From PALSA-278 sp963760285 (GTDB lineage: Bacteria > Acidobacteriota > Terriglobia > Acidiferrales > UBA7541), in contig CAVXCI010000001.1 in assembly GCA_963760285.1 (NCBI GenBank), positions 186,001 through 250,000 of the forward strand: DNA of 64,000 nt, written 5' to 3'. The notes beneath the pieces are model-generated. The model was not told where the DNA came from and made no database searches. It worked only from the letters and a program-made list of their open reading frames with translations. Position numbers and translations under genes: made by a program. Below, in pieces: positions 1 to 9,011 of this stretch. Positions within the stretch are counted from its first letter, which is position 1, and each line of letters begins with the position of its first letter.

Positions 1-1033
1 CCACAAGCTTGAGTATCTGACCGATTATGAATTCCTTCGTGGCGGATCGCGCATGCAGTGGCATGGCTAGAGCGGGACGCTTCTCCACGGTGATTCGTTG
101 CACATCTTGGGGAGTCTGCAGGAGCCTCAAACGCCCCGCCGTAGCGAGCGCCTGGTCGGCGGCTCCCAGTTTGCCCGCGAAAACACTGTAGGCGTCCACG
201 CCGAGCAAGGCAGCTTCGCGTCCCATGGTGCCGCCACCGCTGAATACGGCGTCGGCGTAATGCATCAGGCTCAGGGCATCAATGGCGCTGTCCGGCATTA
301 TGAATGGCGCACGCTGAACATCGGACGAAGAAGCCCGAAGAGCCGCAGCCTGCTCCCGCGTACGGGGCAAAATAACCACCTGCGCACCGGCCTCCTCGCG
401 GAGCCGCGAAATCAGCGCGTGGAAGAGAACCTCCGACTGGTGACAGTTATAGTGCGCCCAGGAAGCGGGCGGACGGGCAATCACAATCACTTTTTCCCGG
501 TCTAAATTCAAAGCGGACAGAACTGCCGGGTCGGGCTGGAGATCGTATACGTAAACCTCTTCCTTGAAGCCGGGATACCGCACAACCTTGCCATGGCCCT
601 CACGAATTGCGCCAAGCCGGTCATCGGGAATTACGGAAGGGATCAGAACTTTCGTGGAAAGCATGTGGAAGACGCGGGATGAAGCAAATTCATAGTCGTA
701 CAGAGCCATGCTGGGAATACCCAGGCCCCAGGCCGCCAGGGTCTGAGCCCGGGATCCATGGCTGATGGCCGCCGCCGGCTTCACGCCGCGCATGCGATTC
801 ATCAGTTGGATAGAGCGGTTTACCGTGGCGCCAATCCGCGTGGGGGTGCTGCCCGGTGTGCGGTGTTTGCCGACCGTGGCGAAGTTGAGGCCGTATTGCC
901 GCGCCAATTCCTCGGTCTGCGAAAAAGAACGAACCGTCAGGATGGGCTCCAGCCCCTCTTCCGTCAGACGGCGGATGATCGGCGCGAAAAAGTGGACGTG
1001 CGGCGAATTGTCAAGATCGATCCAGACCTTCAT
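1..1033 (-). CDS. DUF354 family protein (glycosyltransferase-like), 3' end cut by window edge
   Basis: The protein begins MKVWIDLDNSPHVHFFAPII, the typical N-terminus of the DUF354 family, whose fold resembles UDP-GlcNAc 2-epimerase and GT-B glycosyltransferases. About 344 residues are readable before the window ends. A glycine-rich FSGGGTMGREAALLG segment, where GT-B proteins bind the nucleotide sugar, lies in the second half. Its ATG overlaps the stop codon of the upstream amidotransferase gene as ATGA, so the two are probably translationally coupled. Its place at the end of a polysaccharide cluster suggests a step in sugar transfer or activation, but the reaction cannot be read from the sequence. 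The family call is firm and the function is inference. Confidence 0.85.
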   Translation of the reverse strand, partial: MKVWIDLDNSPHVHFFAPIIRRLTEEGLEPILTVRSFSQTEELARQYGLNFATVGKHRTPGSTPTRIGATVNRSIQLMNRMRGVKPAAAISHGSRAQTLAAWGLGIPSMALYDYEFASSRVFHMLSTKVLIPSVIPDDRLGAIREGHGKVVRYPGFKEEVYVYDLQPDPAVLSALNLDREKVIVIARPPASWAHYNCHQSEVLFHALISRLREEAGAQVVILPRTREQAAALRASSSDVQRAPFIMPDSAIDALSLMHYADAVFSGGGTMGREAALLGVDAYSVFAGKLGAADQALATAGRLRLLQTPQDVQRITVEKRPALAMPLHARSATKEFIIGQILKLV

Positions 1034-3031
1034 GAGGTTTGTACGGAGGCTGAATTCCGGACTGGATGCGGAGAATTGAGCCTGCTCCCTTCATATGAGT
1101 GTTCGAGAAATGTCTGCTGCCAAATCTCGAGCGTGAGAAGCGCCCAAAGCTGATAAGTGTGATCGTTTTCCCCTGATTCATTTTCCCGCAACATTCGGCC
1201 AACAACCCCGGAATCAAATCGCCCGCGGCGCTGCACTCGTTCCGGGGACAGGAGGTCATGCAGCATCTCCCGCGCCTCGCCCCGCAACCAGGAGCGCACT
1301 GGCAGGCCAAATCCAGCTTTTCGCCGTCGTATCACTCCGCCAGGCAGAATACCATTCATGGCCTGTCTCAATAGGTACTTTTGTGTTGCCCCGTGGATTT
1401 TTAGGCCGGGAGGGACTGCAAGTAGAAAATCCACGAGTTCGTTGTCTAGAAATGGCACGCGGACTTCAATGGAGCACGCCATGCTCAGTTTATCAGAATA
1501 TGCCAGATTTAAATCAGGCAGAAAGGTCCTGGCATCCAAATATAGTAATCGGTTAAGGGACTCTTCGCCGAGGCATTCGGAGAAGAGTTGCTGGAATTGG
1601 CGCGTGGGACTCGCTTCCGAAAGAAGCGCGCGAAAGCCGGGTGAGAACAAAACCGAGAGGTCATCCGCTGAGAAATACGACCGCAGGGATGCATATTGGT
1701 CTTCTTCGCTCTGGCCGGCGATGCGCAGAAGTTTCGACGCGTAACGGGAGAAGGCGGAAGTGAGTCCCGGCGCGATCCCCGGCACAGATTCCTTGTGCCC
1801 GGCCAGGAAGCGCAACAATCCCGGGAGCACAACTTCACGCGCGCTGCGGGGCAGCTTGCGCAACATGCGCGTGAGCTTGAGGGCCAGATGCACACGATAC
1901 CCTCCCAGGAGTTCATCGCCTCCCTGTCCGCTGAGAAGAACGGTGACCTCGGGCTTGGCAGCCTTGCATATCAGATAGGTGGCAATGGCGGCGGGATCGG
2001 CCACGGGATCGTCAAGATGCCAAACGATCTTCGGCAGCAGGTCCACGGCATCAGGATCGGCGACGATCTCCGTGAATTCCGCGCCGAACTGCGTAGCCAC
2101 TTCCCGCGCATAACGCGCATCATCGCTGGATTGCTCCTGGCGGCCGTGCTCTTTGCGAAAAGCGATGCTATAGCAACGGAGGCGGGCGTGGTCTTTGGCG
2201 GCACACGCGACAATGGCGCTGGAATCAATTCCACCGCTGAGAAAAAAACCCACCGGGACGTCGCTGATCAGCTGCCGCTTGGTTGCGCTTTCCAGTTTCT
2301 CGCGCAGTTCCCGCGCCAGTTCGCGTTCTGGTGTCTTCGAATAGGGACCGAAACTCATTTCCCAATCAGGGCGCCAGGCAGGTTTCCCCATCCTGCCATG
2401 TGAGCGTGAACCCCGGCGGAAGTTTTCGGATGCTGGCGAACATCGTTCGCGGGTTGGGGATGTAAAGGAGCGCCAGGTATTCCTGAATCGCCTGGGGATC
2501 CAGGGCGCGGTCCACATCCGGGCAGAGCAGCAGGGCTTTCAATTCCGACGCGAAATACAGCCGCCCGCGCTGCATGGTGTAATAAAGCGGCTTGACGCCC
2601 ATGCGATCGCGGAACAAATACAGCCGCTGGGTGTTGCGGTCCCACAGCGCGAAGGCAAAAATGCCATTCAGCCGCCGAACCATGTCAGCGCCGTATTTCT
2701 CGTAGAGATGCGGGAGAACTTCCGTGTCCGTGTGCGAGCGGAACAGGTGGCCATCCGACTCAAGTTCATTGCGCAACTCCTGAAAGTTATAAATCTCCCC
2801 GTTGTAGGCCACCCAGATTTTTCCGTCTTCATTGCACATGGGCTGATGACCCGCCGGACTAAGGTCCAGAATGCTCAGCCGGTTGTTGCCCAATGCAATC
2901 GCAGGTTCACCGGAGGACGGAGGAAGCACGTAAACTCCGGAGTCGTCAGGGCCGCGGTGGCGCGTAATGGCCAGCATCTCCCGGAGGAGGGATTCGTCCG
3001 CAACTCCGGCCATGCCGGCGATTCCACACAT
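1030..3031 (-). CDS. Asparagine synthase-like amidotransferase, frameshifted
   Basis: An AsnB-type glutamine-dependent amidotransferase read in two frames. The N-terminal part (3031 down to about 2380) starts MCGIAGMAG with the Cys2 glutaminase nucleophile and contains RHRGPDDSG and the YNGEIYN loop. The C-terminal part (about 2400 to 1030) has the PP-loop SGGIDSSAI and the SIEVRVPFLDNELVDF region of the synthetase domain. The two frames meet near 2380-2400 at a GGGGAAACC run. One base change would join them into a protein of about 665 residues, the normal family length. Paralogs in polysaccharide loci are thought to amidate uronic acids rather than aspartate, which fits its place here; this is inference. 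The stop overlaps the next ATG. The frameshift may be a sequencing error or real inactivation. Confidence 0.85.
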
Positions 3032-3043
3032 GATGTGTCTGAC

Positions 3044-4321
3044 TCAGTTGCCCGGCAAGCGGTTTCCCGCGGACGGCATGGCGAGTTCGCCGTTCAATTT
3101 CCGGCGAAAGCGCGCGAGGGCGCGAAACATCCACGCCTGCCCCCATCGCATGTAGGGAGTTCGATTGGTCCACAGGCGATGTTTCTGAAATGCATAGGAT
3201 CCGTCAGCGTTCCGCAAATGACGGTTGGTCCACTGAAGAATGCGGAAGGCATGCGAGAGCGCCGTGGGGTCCGAGTCGGCGAAAGCGCAAAACGTCAAAA
3301 TCGCCTGCGCTGAGGAGTGGATATCAACGGGGTACGCCGAATGCGGCGTATATTTCGGCATGCCGTCCGGACCCCAAAAGGAATTCCGGTAGAAATCGTA
3401 TCCCCGCCGCAGGACGCCATCAAACGCCACGTCGTCGGTGGCGTTCCGATAGTGGAGCAGCGCCAGCAGATTGTATCCGGTATGGAAACTGTCCACCCAC
3501 TTCTGGATTCGCCTCTCTCCATACGCCCATGAGCCGTCGGGTTGCTGGCGATCAGCAAGGTATTGCAGCGTGCGCTTGGCCATTTGCAGATATGACTCAT
3601 TGCGCCGTTCGGCGAGCCGCGCAAGCAGCGAGCCGGCCAGAACGCTGTTATTGAAAATTTTGGTATGGTCTTCCGGCGTATAGCTGAAGCAAAGATGCTC
3701 GGGAGTATCAATTGTCCGGTTCAACCGCGAAACAATGAACTCGCCCGCGGATTGCGCCATGGCGAGAGCTTCCGCATCGCCGAACGCTTCGTGCATATCC
3801 AGCAACGCGCTTGCGCAGAAGTATGTGGCAATGCAGTTCGGGCCGAAGGCCTTCAATTGCGTGCCGCGAAGGGAAACATAATCCCAATCATAGCCCCAGC
3901 AGAACTGCGCTTCGCCCGGGCTTCGCAAGCGTATCAGTTCGGATTTTAGATATTGCGCCTTGTCGTGGCTTTCCTCGCCGGAGAGAGACAGATCGCAATA
4001 GGCCGCAAGGCAGAGCGCCAGCGCTTTGGGATTTTTGCTGGCGGGCACGCGAAGCAATCGGCGACTCCGCGAACCGGCCCAGCGCTTCCCCATTTGCACG
4101 CAGACGATATTGAGCGGAAATCGCCGCGCCACCCAACCCGAAAGATACGGAGAATTCAAAATATCGTAGAGGTCGAACCCCGCAAAGTCCCGGACTTCTA
4201 TCCAATGCGCGACGCCACGGAGCGGCTCTTCCACCTCGGCCTGGATCTGCGCAGGCGAATACCCGGGCAACGACGCGACCCTGTTCTTGTCTGGATATAG
4301 TGCAGTCTGAGGCGAAGACAC
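3044..4321 (-). CDS. Alpha/alpha-toroid protein of the polysaccharide cluster
   Basis: A 425-residue soluble protein without a signal peptide or membrane segment. It is rich in repeated helical hairpins ending in short Gly/Trp motifs (QQPDGSWAYGE, NADGSYAFQK, YMRWGQAWMFRALA), as in six-hairpin glycosidases, lyases and squalene-cyclase-like toroids. A conserved-looking block, FNNSVLAGSLLARLAE, lies near the middle. It sits between wecB and the second amidotransferase with gaps of 12-16 bases, so it is certainly part of the operon. A role in cutting or modifying the polymer or a lipid-linked sugar is plausible, but I cannot assign a reaction. Confidence 0.75.
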   Translation of the reverse strand: MSSPQTALYPDKNRVASLPGYSPAQIQAEVEEPLRGVAHWIEVRDFAGFDLYDILNSPYLSGWVARRFPLNIVCVQMGKRWAGSRSRRLLRVPASKNPKALALCLAAYCDLSLSGEESHDKAQYLKSELIRLRSPGEAQFCWGYDWDYVSLRGTQLKAFGPNCIATYFCASALLDMHEAFGDAEALAMAQSAGEFIVSRLNRTIDTPEHLCFSYTPEDHTKIFNNSVLAGSLLARLAERRNESYLQMAKRTLQYLADRQQPDGSWAYGERRIQKWVDSFHTGYNLLALLHYRNATDDVAFDGVLRRGYDFYRNSFWGPDGMPKYTPHSAYPVDIHSSAQAILTFCAFADSDPTALSHAFRILQWTNRHLRNADGSYAFQKHRLWTNRTPYMRWGQAWMFRALARFRRKLNGELAMPSAGNRLPGN

Positions 4322-4337
4322 TTAAGAGGCCCTCAGT

Positions 4338-5492
4338 TCACGAAGCGCGGTCTTTCAAATATTTTAATAGGATCTCAACAATCCGCTGAGAAGCATGTCC
4401 GTCCCACAATTCCGGAACGGCATGGCCCGCGACGCGTTTCTTGCCACTCGTGGCATGATCAAGGAGCGCGCCGGCTTCGCGGCGCAGATCTTCTGGCGAA
4501 GTCCCTACAAGTTTGTTCGTGCCGCAATCCAGCGTGCTGGGCCTCTCCGTATTGGCCCGCAGAGTGAGGCACGGAACGCCCAGGTAACAGGTTTCTTCCT
4601 GAATGCCGCCGGAATCTGTGATGACCATCGCCGCGCCTTCCACCATGCCGATGAAATCAAGATAGGACGCCGGGGGCATCGTCCAGAGCCCAGGCGAGGG
4701 GAGCGCCGATGTCCCGTCCCAGGACTTCATCGTGTTGATTCCCGCTTCGGAGATTCTCGCGGCCGTCCGCGGATGCACAGGGAAAAGAACCGGAATGCGA
4801 TTTCCAATTTCCGCCAGGACAGAAAGAATCCCGCGCAGCTGTCCCGGATCGTCAACGTTGGACGGCCGGTGCAGTGTCACAACCGCATATTCGCCGCGCG
4901 AAAGGCCCAGTTTCCTCACCAGCGGAGATTTCCTGGCGGCTTCCAACCCCAAAAGCAGTGAATCAATCATTACGTTGCCTACGAAGAAGATCTTTTCCGG
5001 AGGCACGCCTTCCCGGCGCAGATTGATTTCGCCGCTTTTCTCGGTTGTAAAAAGCAAATCTGAAACGGAATCCGTAACGACTCGATTTACTTCTTCCGGC
5101 ATGTTCCGGTCGAAACTGCGCAACCCCGCCTCGATATGCCCGAGAGGAATCCTTTCCTTGGCGGCCACCAGGGAGCACGCGACCGTGGAGTTCACGTCGC
5201 CCACCACTACGATCAAATCGGGGCGCTCGCGCTCCACTAGCTCGCCAAAACGATTCATCACTTCCGCGGTTTGTTTATGATGACTGCCCGATCCGACTTC
5301 GAGGTTGAAGTCAGGCTCCGGCACGGCAAGCTGCTCGAAAAAAACCTGGGACATCTGGTAGTCATAATGTTGTCCCGTGTGAACAAGGAAAGGCGCGATT
5401 TCGGGATGACGGCGCATTTCCGCAAGGACCGGTGCAATTTTCATAAAGTTTGGACGCGCGCCGACCACGTCAAAAATGCGAAATTTGGCCAT
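4338..5492 (-). CDS. wecB: UDP-N-acetylglucosamine 2-epimerase (non-hydrolysing)
   Basis: Interconverts UDP-GlcNAc and UDP-ManNAc in the cytoplasm to supply ManNAc-type residues. At 384 residues it has full family length. The GARPNFMK motif lies at residues 11-18, HTGQHYDYQMS near 38-48, GDVNST near 100, HIEAGLRSF near 120 and TDSGGIQEE near 295, which are the nucleotide-sugar binding and catalytic regions of the GT-B-like epimerase fold. It lies between the two-domain oxidoreductase and the toroid protein in the same operon. No ManNAc dehydrogenase (WecC) is visible in the window, so the fate of UDP-ManNAc is open. Confidence 0.95.
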   Translation of the reverse strand: MAKFRIFDVVGARPNFMKIAPVLAEMRRHPEIAPFLVHTGQHYDYQMSQVFFEQLAVPEPDFNLEVGSGSHHKQTAEVMNRFGELVERERPDLIVVVGDVNSTVACSLVAAKERIPLGHIEAGLRSFDRNMPEEVNRVVTDSVSDLLFTTEKSGEINLRREGVPPEKIFFVGNVMIDSLLLGLEAARKSPLVRKLGLSRGEYAVVTLHRPSNVDDPGQLRGILSVLAEIGNRIPVLFPVHPRTAARISEAGINTMKSWDGTSALPSPGLWTMPPASYLDFIGMVEGAAMVITDSGGIQEETCYLGVPCLTLRANTERPSTLDCGTNKLVGTSPEDLRREAGALLDHATSGKKRVAGHAVPELWDGHASQRIVEILLKYLKDRAS

Positions 5493-5555
5493 CTTTAGCC
5501 TACGTTCTCCGGCAGATTGCGCTTCGTGGGGAGCACCGAAAGTTCGGCCTCGATC

Positions 5556-7733
5556 TCAGGCACGAATTTCTTCCTGCTCGGCGGAAGAGCGCATTTCGGG
5601 CGCGCCGCGCAGAATCGCTTTACTAATGGACAATGTGGCTGAAGTTACCTCGACAAGTTCCCCGAAGGGGATGGGCGAAGGGCCTCCGGAAAGCATGGCC
5701 TGCAGAGTCAGATCAATCTCATGCGCGTGGCCTTTGTCATGCGAGTACCGCACCTTTTCTTGTTTGGACCGGCGCGACAGGGTAAGGCTGGAAAAGTCAT
5801 CGAGCTGCGCCGTTGCGCCTTCGCAGAAAACTTCAAAGTATTCCTTGGGCACGGACGAGTCGCCATTCGCAACGTAAACAAGATTCGCAATCGAGCCGTC
5901 GGCAAACACAATCGTGGCGGAAACATTGTCCTCATGGTAGCGGTTGCCATTCGGCAGCGCGTGGGCGTCAACAGACTGGATGGTCTTCCCAATAACGGCG
6001 CGTGACCAGTCCACAAAATGACAGAGTTCGCCGGCGACCCGGCCGCCATGCGCATGCACCCAGCTTTCAGGAGGCTGATAGCCGGCATTGATGCGAATGT
6101 TCACCAGCATGGCTTCGCGGCGGCCGGCAAAGAAGGACCGGATTTTCTCCGTTGCGGGAGCAAAACGGCGATTGAAACCCACCATAACGAACGGTGTGGC
6201 CCCCGACTCTTCCCGCGAACGGTAGGCCCGGCTTACCATTTCGAGTTCTTCTTCGGTAACCGCCAGTGGCTTCTCCACAAACACTTTCTTGCCATTATCG
6301 AGGGATTCACGGACGAATCGCGCATGGCTGTCATGCCGTGAAAGAACAAAAATAGCGTCAACATCCGTATTGCGAATTAAGTCCGACGGTGATTCCGCGC
6401 GGATGAATTTGAACGCGCGTTTGGCCGATTCGGCGGCGACGCCCGACGAAGTTGCCACCGATTCCAGGACTACTCGTCTGTTGGCCCGCAGATTGGGGAA
6501 GATTATGCCGCGCGCGAATCCGCCCGCGCCGATGCATCCCACACGTAACTGATCAACCTTCGCGGCGGAAACATGGACGCCAGCGGCCGAAGACGCGGCT
6601 GTTGGGCGCGCGTCACCGGACTCGCCGTAAGAAATGATCGCCGTATAAGTATTTCCGCTTCGGATTTCCTGATAGGCCTTGGCTCCGTCTTCCACCGAGA
6701 ACTGTCTTTCCAATAAAGGAGAAAAATCCACCGCGCCCCGCGCCACCAGATCGAGAACCGATTCCATGTTGCGTTTTTCCGTCCAGCGCACGTAGCCGAC
6801 GGGATAGTCGTGGCCATTCTCTTCATACTGTGGATCGTAGCGGCCTGGCCCGTAGGAACGCGACATCACGATCTTTAATTCCTTGTGGTACATGTTGGGA
6901 CGCGAAACGCCCATGCCCACGTCGCCGACCACAACAATCGTCCCGCGATCGCGGCAGATTTCCGCCGCCAGTTCCAGCGGCGCGGCGGAGTGAGTGGCCG
7001 CGGTGACGATGGCGGCATCCACACCCGCGGGAATAATTTGGCGGATGCGCCCCGGCGCGGATGAATCATCCGCTTGAAAACTGAAGTTTGCGCCGAGAGT
7101 TAATGCGCGCTCCACGCGCCCTGCGTTCAAATCGAGCACGATCACGCGGCAGCCAGCAGCGCGCGCAATTTGCGTGGTCAGAATTCCCACCAGTCCCGCG
7201 CCAATCACGGCGACTGTTTCGCCGAAAGAAATTCCGGCCCGCCGCACGCCCTGCATGGCGATGGAGGCGATCGTGGTGAGCGAGGCCACGTCGAGACCCA
7301 CTCCATCGGGGACCTTGGCCGCCAGATTGCGCGGCACGAAATTTACTCCGCAATGATTGGCATAGCCCGCGCCGGCGCATGCCACGCGGTCACCGGGTCG
7401 AAATTCGGATGCGCCTTCTCCCACATCCAGCACCACGCCCGCGGCGCTGTAGCCCATGGGGCTGAGCGTCTCCAGCCGGGCCTGAACTTTTCTGTAGGCT
7501 TCACGGACGCCGTTCTGCCGGGCGTAATCAATCACCTGCTTCACCAAATCCGGGCGCGCCATGGCCTTTTGGATAAGCGATTTTTCGCCCGTTTCCACTT
7601 TCACGCGCTCGGTCCCCGCGCTGATGGCGGAGAAATGCGTGCGAACCAGAATTCCACCCGGGCGCAACTCCGGCGAAGGAACTTCGCAGGTAAGAATTTC
7701 GCCGGTCTTCAAGTCCTCCAGCAGCGCTTTCAT
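5556..7733 (-). CDS. Two-domain oxidoreductase: zinc-type alcohol dehydrogenase fused to Gfo/Idh/MocA dehydrogenase
   Basis: A natural fusion of 725 residues. Residues 1-370 form a medium-chain dehydrogenase with a GroES-like N-terminus, a Rossmann motif VIGAGLVGILTTQ near 175 and VVVGDVGMG near 270. From about residue 398 a Gfo/Idh/MocA domain begins with LRVGCIGAGGFARG and carries the family signature VEKPLAVTEEELE. Fusions of this type occur in exopolysaccharide and capsule loci, where they probably oxidise or reduce a nucleotide-linked sugar; the substrate is unknown. The frame is open throughout, so this is a real fusion and not a missed stop codon. It is followed by wecB after a 63-base gap. 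Confidence 0.88.
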   Translation of the reverse strand: MKALLEDLKTGEILTCEVPSPELRPGGILVRTHFSAISAGTERVKVETGEKSLIQKAMARPDLVKQVIDYARQNGVREAYRKVQARLETLSPMGYSAAGVVLDVGEGASEFRPGDRVACAGAGYANHCGVNFVPRNLAAKVPDGVGLDVASLTTIASIAMQGVRRAGISFGETVAVIGAGLVGILTTQIARAAGCRVIVLDLNAGRVERALTLGANFSFQADDSSAPGRIRQIIPAGVDAAIVTAATHSAAPLELAAEICRDRGTIVVVGDVGMGVSRPNMYHKELKIVMSRSYGPGRYDPQYEENGHDYPVGYVRWTEKRNMESVLDLVARGAVDFSPLLERQFSVEDGAKAYQEIRSGNTYTAIISYGESGDARPTAASSAAGVHVSAAKVDQLRVGCIGAGGFARGIIFPNLRANRRVVLESVATSSGVAAESAKRAFKFIRAESPSDLIRNTDVDAIFVLSRHDSHARFVRESLDNGKKVFVEKPLAVTEEELEMVSRAYRSREESGATPFVMVGFNRRFAPATEKIRSFFAGRREAMLVNIRINAGYQPPESWVHAHGGRVAGELCHFVDWSRAVIGKTIQSVDAHALPNGNRYHEDNVSATIVFADGSIANLVYVANGDSSVPKEYFEVFCEGATAQLDDFSSLTLSRRSKQEKVRYSHDKGHAHEIDLTLQAMLSGGPSPIPFGELVEVTSATLSISKAILRGAPEMRSSAEQEEIRA

Positions 7734-7814
7734 GGTCCGTTTTATCCTATGGCTATTCTCGCCCGGAACAAGGCGCGTTGGTCATTATTCCGCAAATTGC
7801 GTTCCCGCGAGTAT

Positions 7815-9011
7815 TTATAGTTGCTTCTCGGATGCGGGGCGCATCGGAGGCCGGGCGATTAGCTCCGCCAGCAGAGATCCCAACTCTCGCGCGCGCACAT
7901 CCCACGTGGCATCCCGAACCGTGGACTGGCGAATGGCTTTGTCCTCGGGCGCGTCATGGTGCAGCGCGTCTTCGACGGCGGCGATGAACGATTCGGGCGA
8001 GCCGTAAAAGCGAAGGCCCGCGGTGTGGCGATACTCATGGAGCGGCGCCATCACCACCGGTTTTCCCGTCGCCAGATATTCGCGCACCTTGATGGCGCTG
8101 CCGTAACTGGTGAAGCCATTGGATAGCTGCCAGGGAAGAACGCACACGTCAAAACACTTCACATACCTGGGCAGATCGGCATAAGGCTTCGGCCCCGGAA
8201 AATGCACATTGGGCGCATCAATCTGGACGAGGTTCGATTTCAGTCCGATGAATACCCAATGCCAATCGGGACGCTCTCTTGCGACTTCCCGAATCAGAGC
8301 GAGATCCATCACATAGTCCATCGCGCCAAAATAGCCGAGGATCGGATGAGGGATGTCCGCTACTTCCGCGGCAATCTCCGGAGGTTCATCGGCGAAGTGG
8401 CTGAAGTCCACGGCCTGCTCCAGAAAATAACGATGAGTCTCGCGTGACTCTTCGTACAGCTTGCGGCCCGAATAAAGAATGACGGCGGCTGAGCGGCGGA
8501 GTTTGCCGTCCATCTCCCGGATGATTCCCGCAGCGAGATTGCTGTCCTCGTTGGCTTCGTATTTGTCGCTGACTTGATAAATCAGCAGCTTGGACGGAAT
8601 GCTCGTGGCTGCGTCCGCCGCCGTGGGGATGGCCGCCCAGACGATGGGGTTGTTCATCCCGCAAAACCACATCGCCAGCCGCACCTGCCATTGCAGCAGA
8701 GTCCGGTTCAATGCGCGCACAAGCTTGCTGCCATAAAACGGCAGACTGATGGGCGTCATCACATGCAGGCCTTCGGGAACTTTGCGCAGCCACCGGAAAT
8801 AGCTTTTCAGCTTGCGGCGAATCTTGAGAAAAAAATCGGGATTGGAAACCGCAGGCAAGCCCATGGTAAGAGAGTTGACGAACAGCACGCGATTTTGCCG
8901 CGCCAGGCGTTTCAGAATGTGATTTTTGGAGTGCGGATGGTGGTACCACCAATCCTCGCCGGCAAAGCAGATGATGCTCTCTCCTGAAATTCCGAAGTCA
9001 GCCGCGCTCAT
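7815..9011 (-). CDS. Glycosyltransferase (GT-B fold, GT4-like)
   Basis: A 398-residue cytoplasmic glycosyltransferase. I place the start at the ATG overlapping the previous stop as ATGA (9008-9011), giving MSAADFGISGES. The longer open frame upstream lies inside the heparinase-like gene. The C-terminal half has the donor-binding pattern of GT-B enzymes: LPRYVKCFDVCVLPWQLSNG followed by SAIKVREYLATGKPVVMAP, where Glu of the EYLATGKP motif would contact the sugar nucleotide. The N-terminal FAGEDWWYHHPHSKNHI is typical of cluster-associated GTs of this type. Donor and acceptor are unknown. Confidence 0.88.
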   Translation of the reverse strand: MSAADFGISGESIICFAGEDWWYHHPHSKNHILKRLARQNRVLFVNSLTMGLPAVSNPDFFLKIRRKLKSYFRWLRKVPEGLHVMTPISLPFYGSKLVRALNRTLLQWQVRLAMWFCGMNNPIVWAAIPTAADAATSIPSKLLIYQVSDKYEANEDSNLAAGIIREMDGKLRRSAAVILYSGRKLYEESRETHRYFLEQAVDFSHFADEPPEIAAEVADIPHPILGYFGAMDYVMDLALIREVARERPDWHWVFIGLKSNLVQIDAPNVHFPGPKPYADLPRYVKCFDVCVLPWQLSNGFTSYGSAIKVREYLATGKPVVMAPLHEYRHTAGLRFYGSPESFIAAVEDALHHDAPEDKAIRQSTVRDATWDVRARELGSLLAELIARPPMRPASEKQL

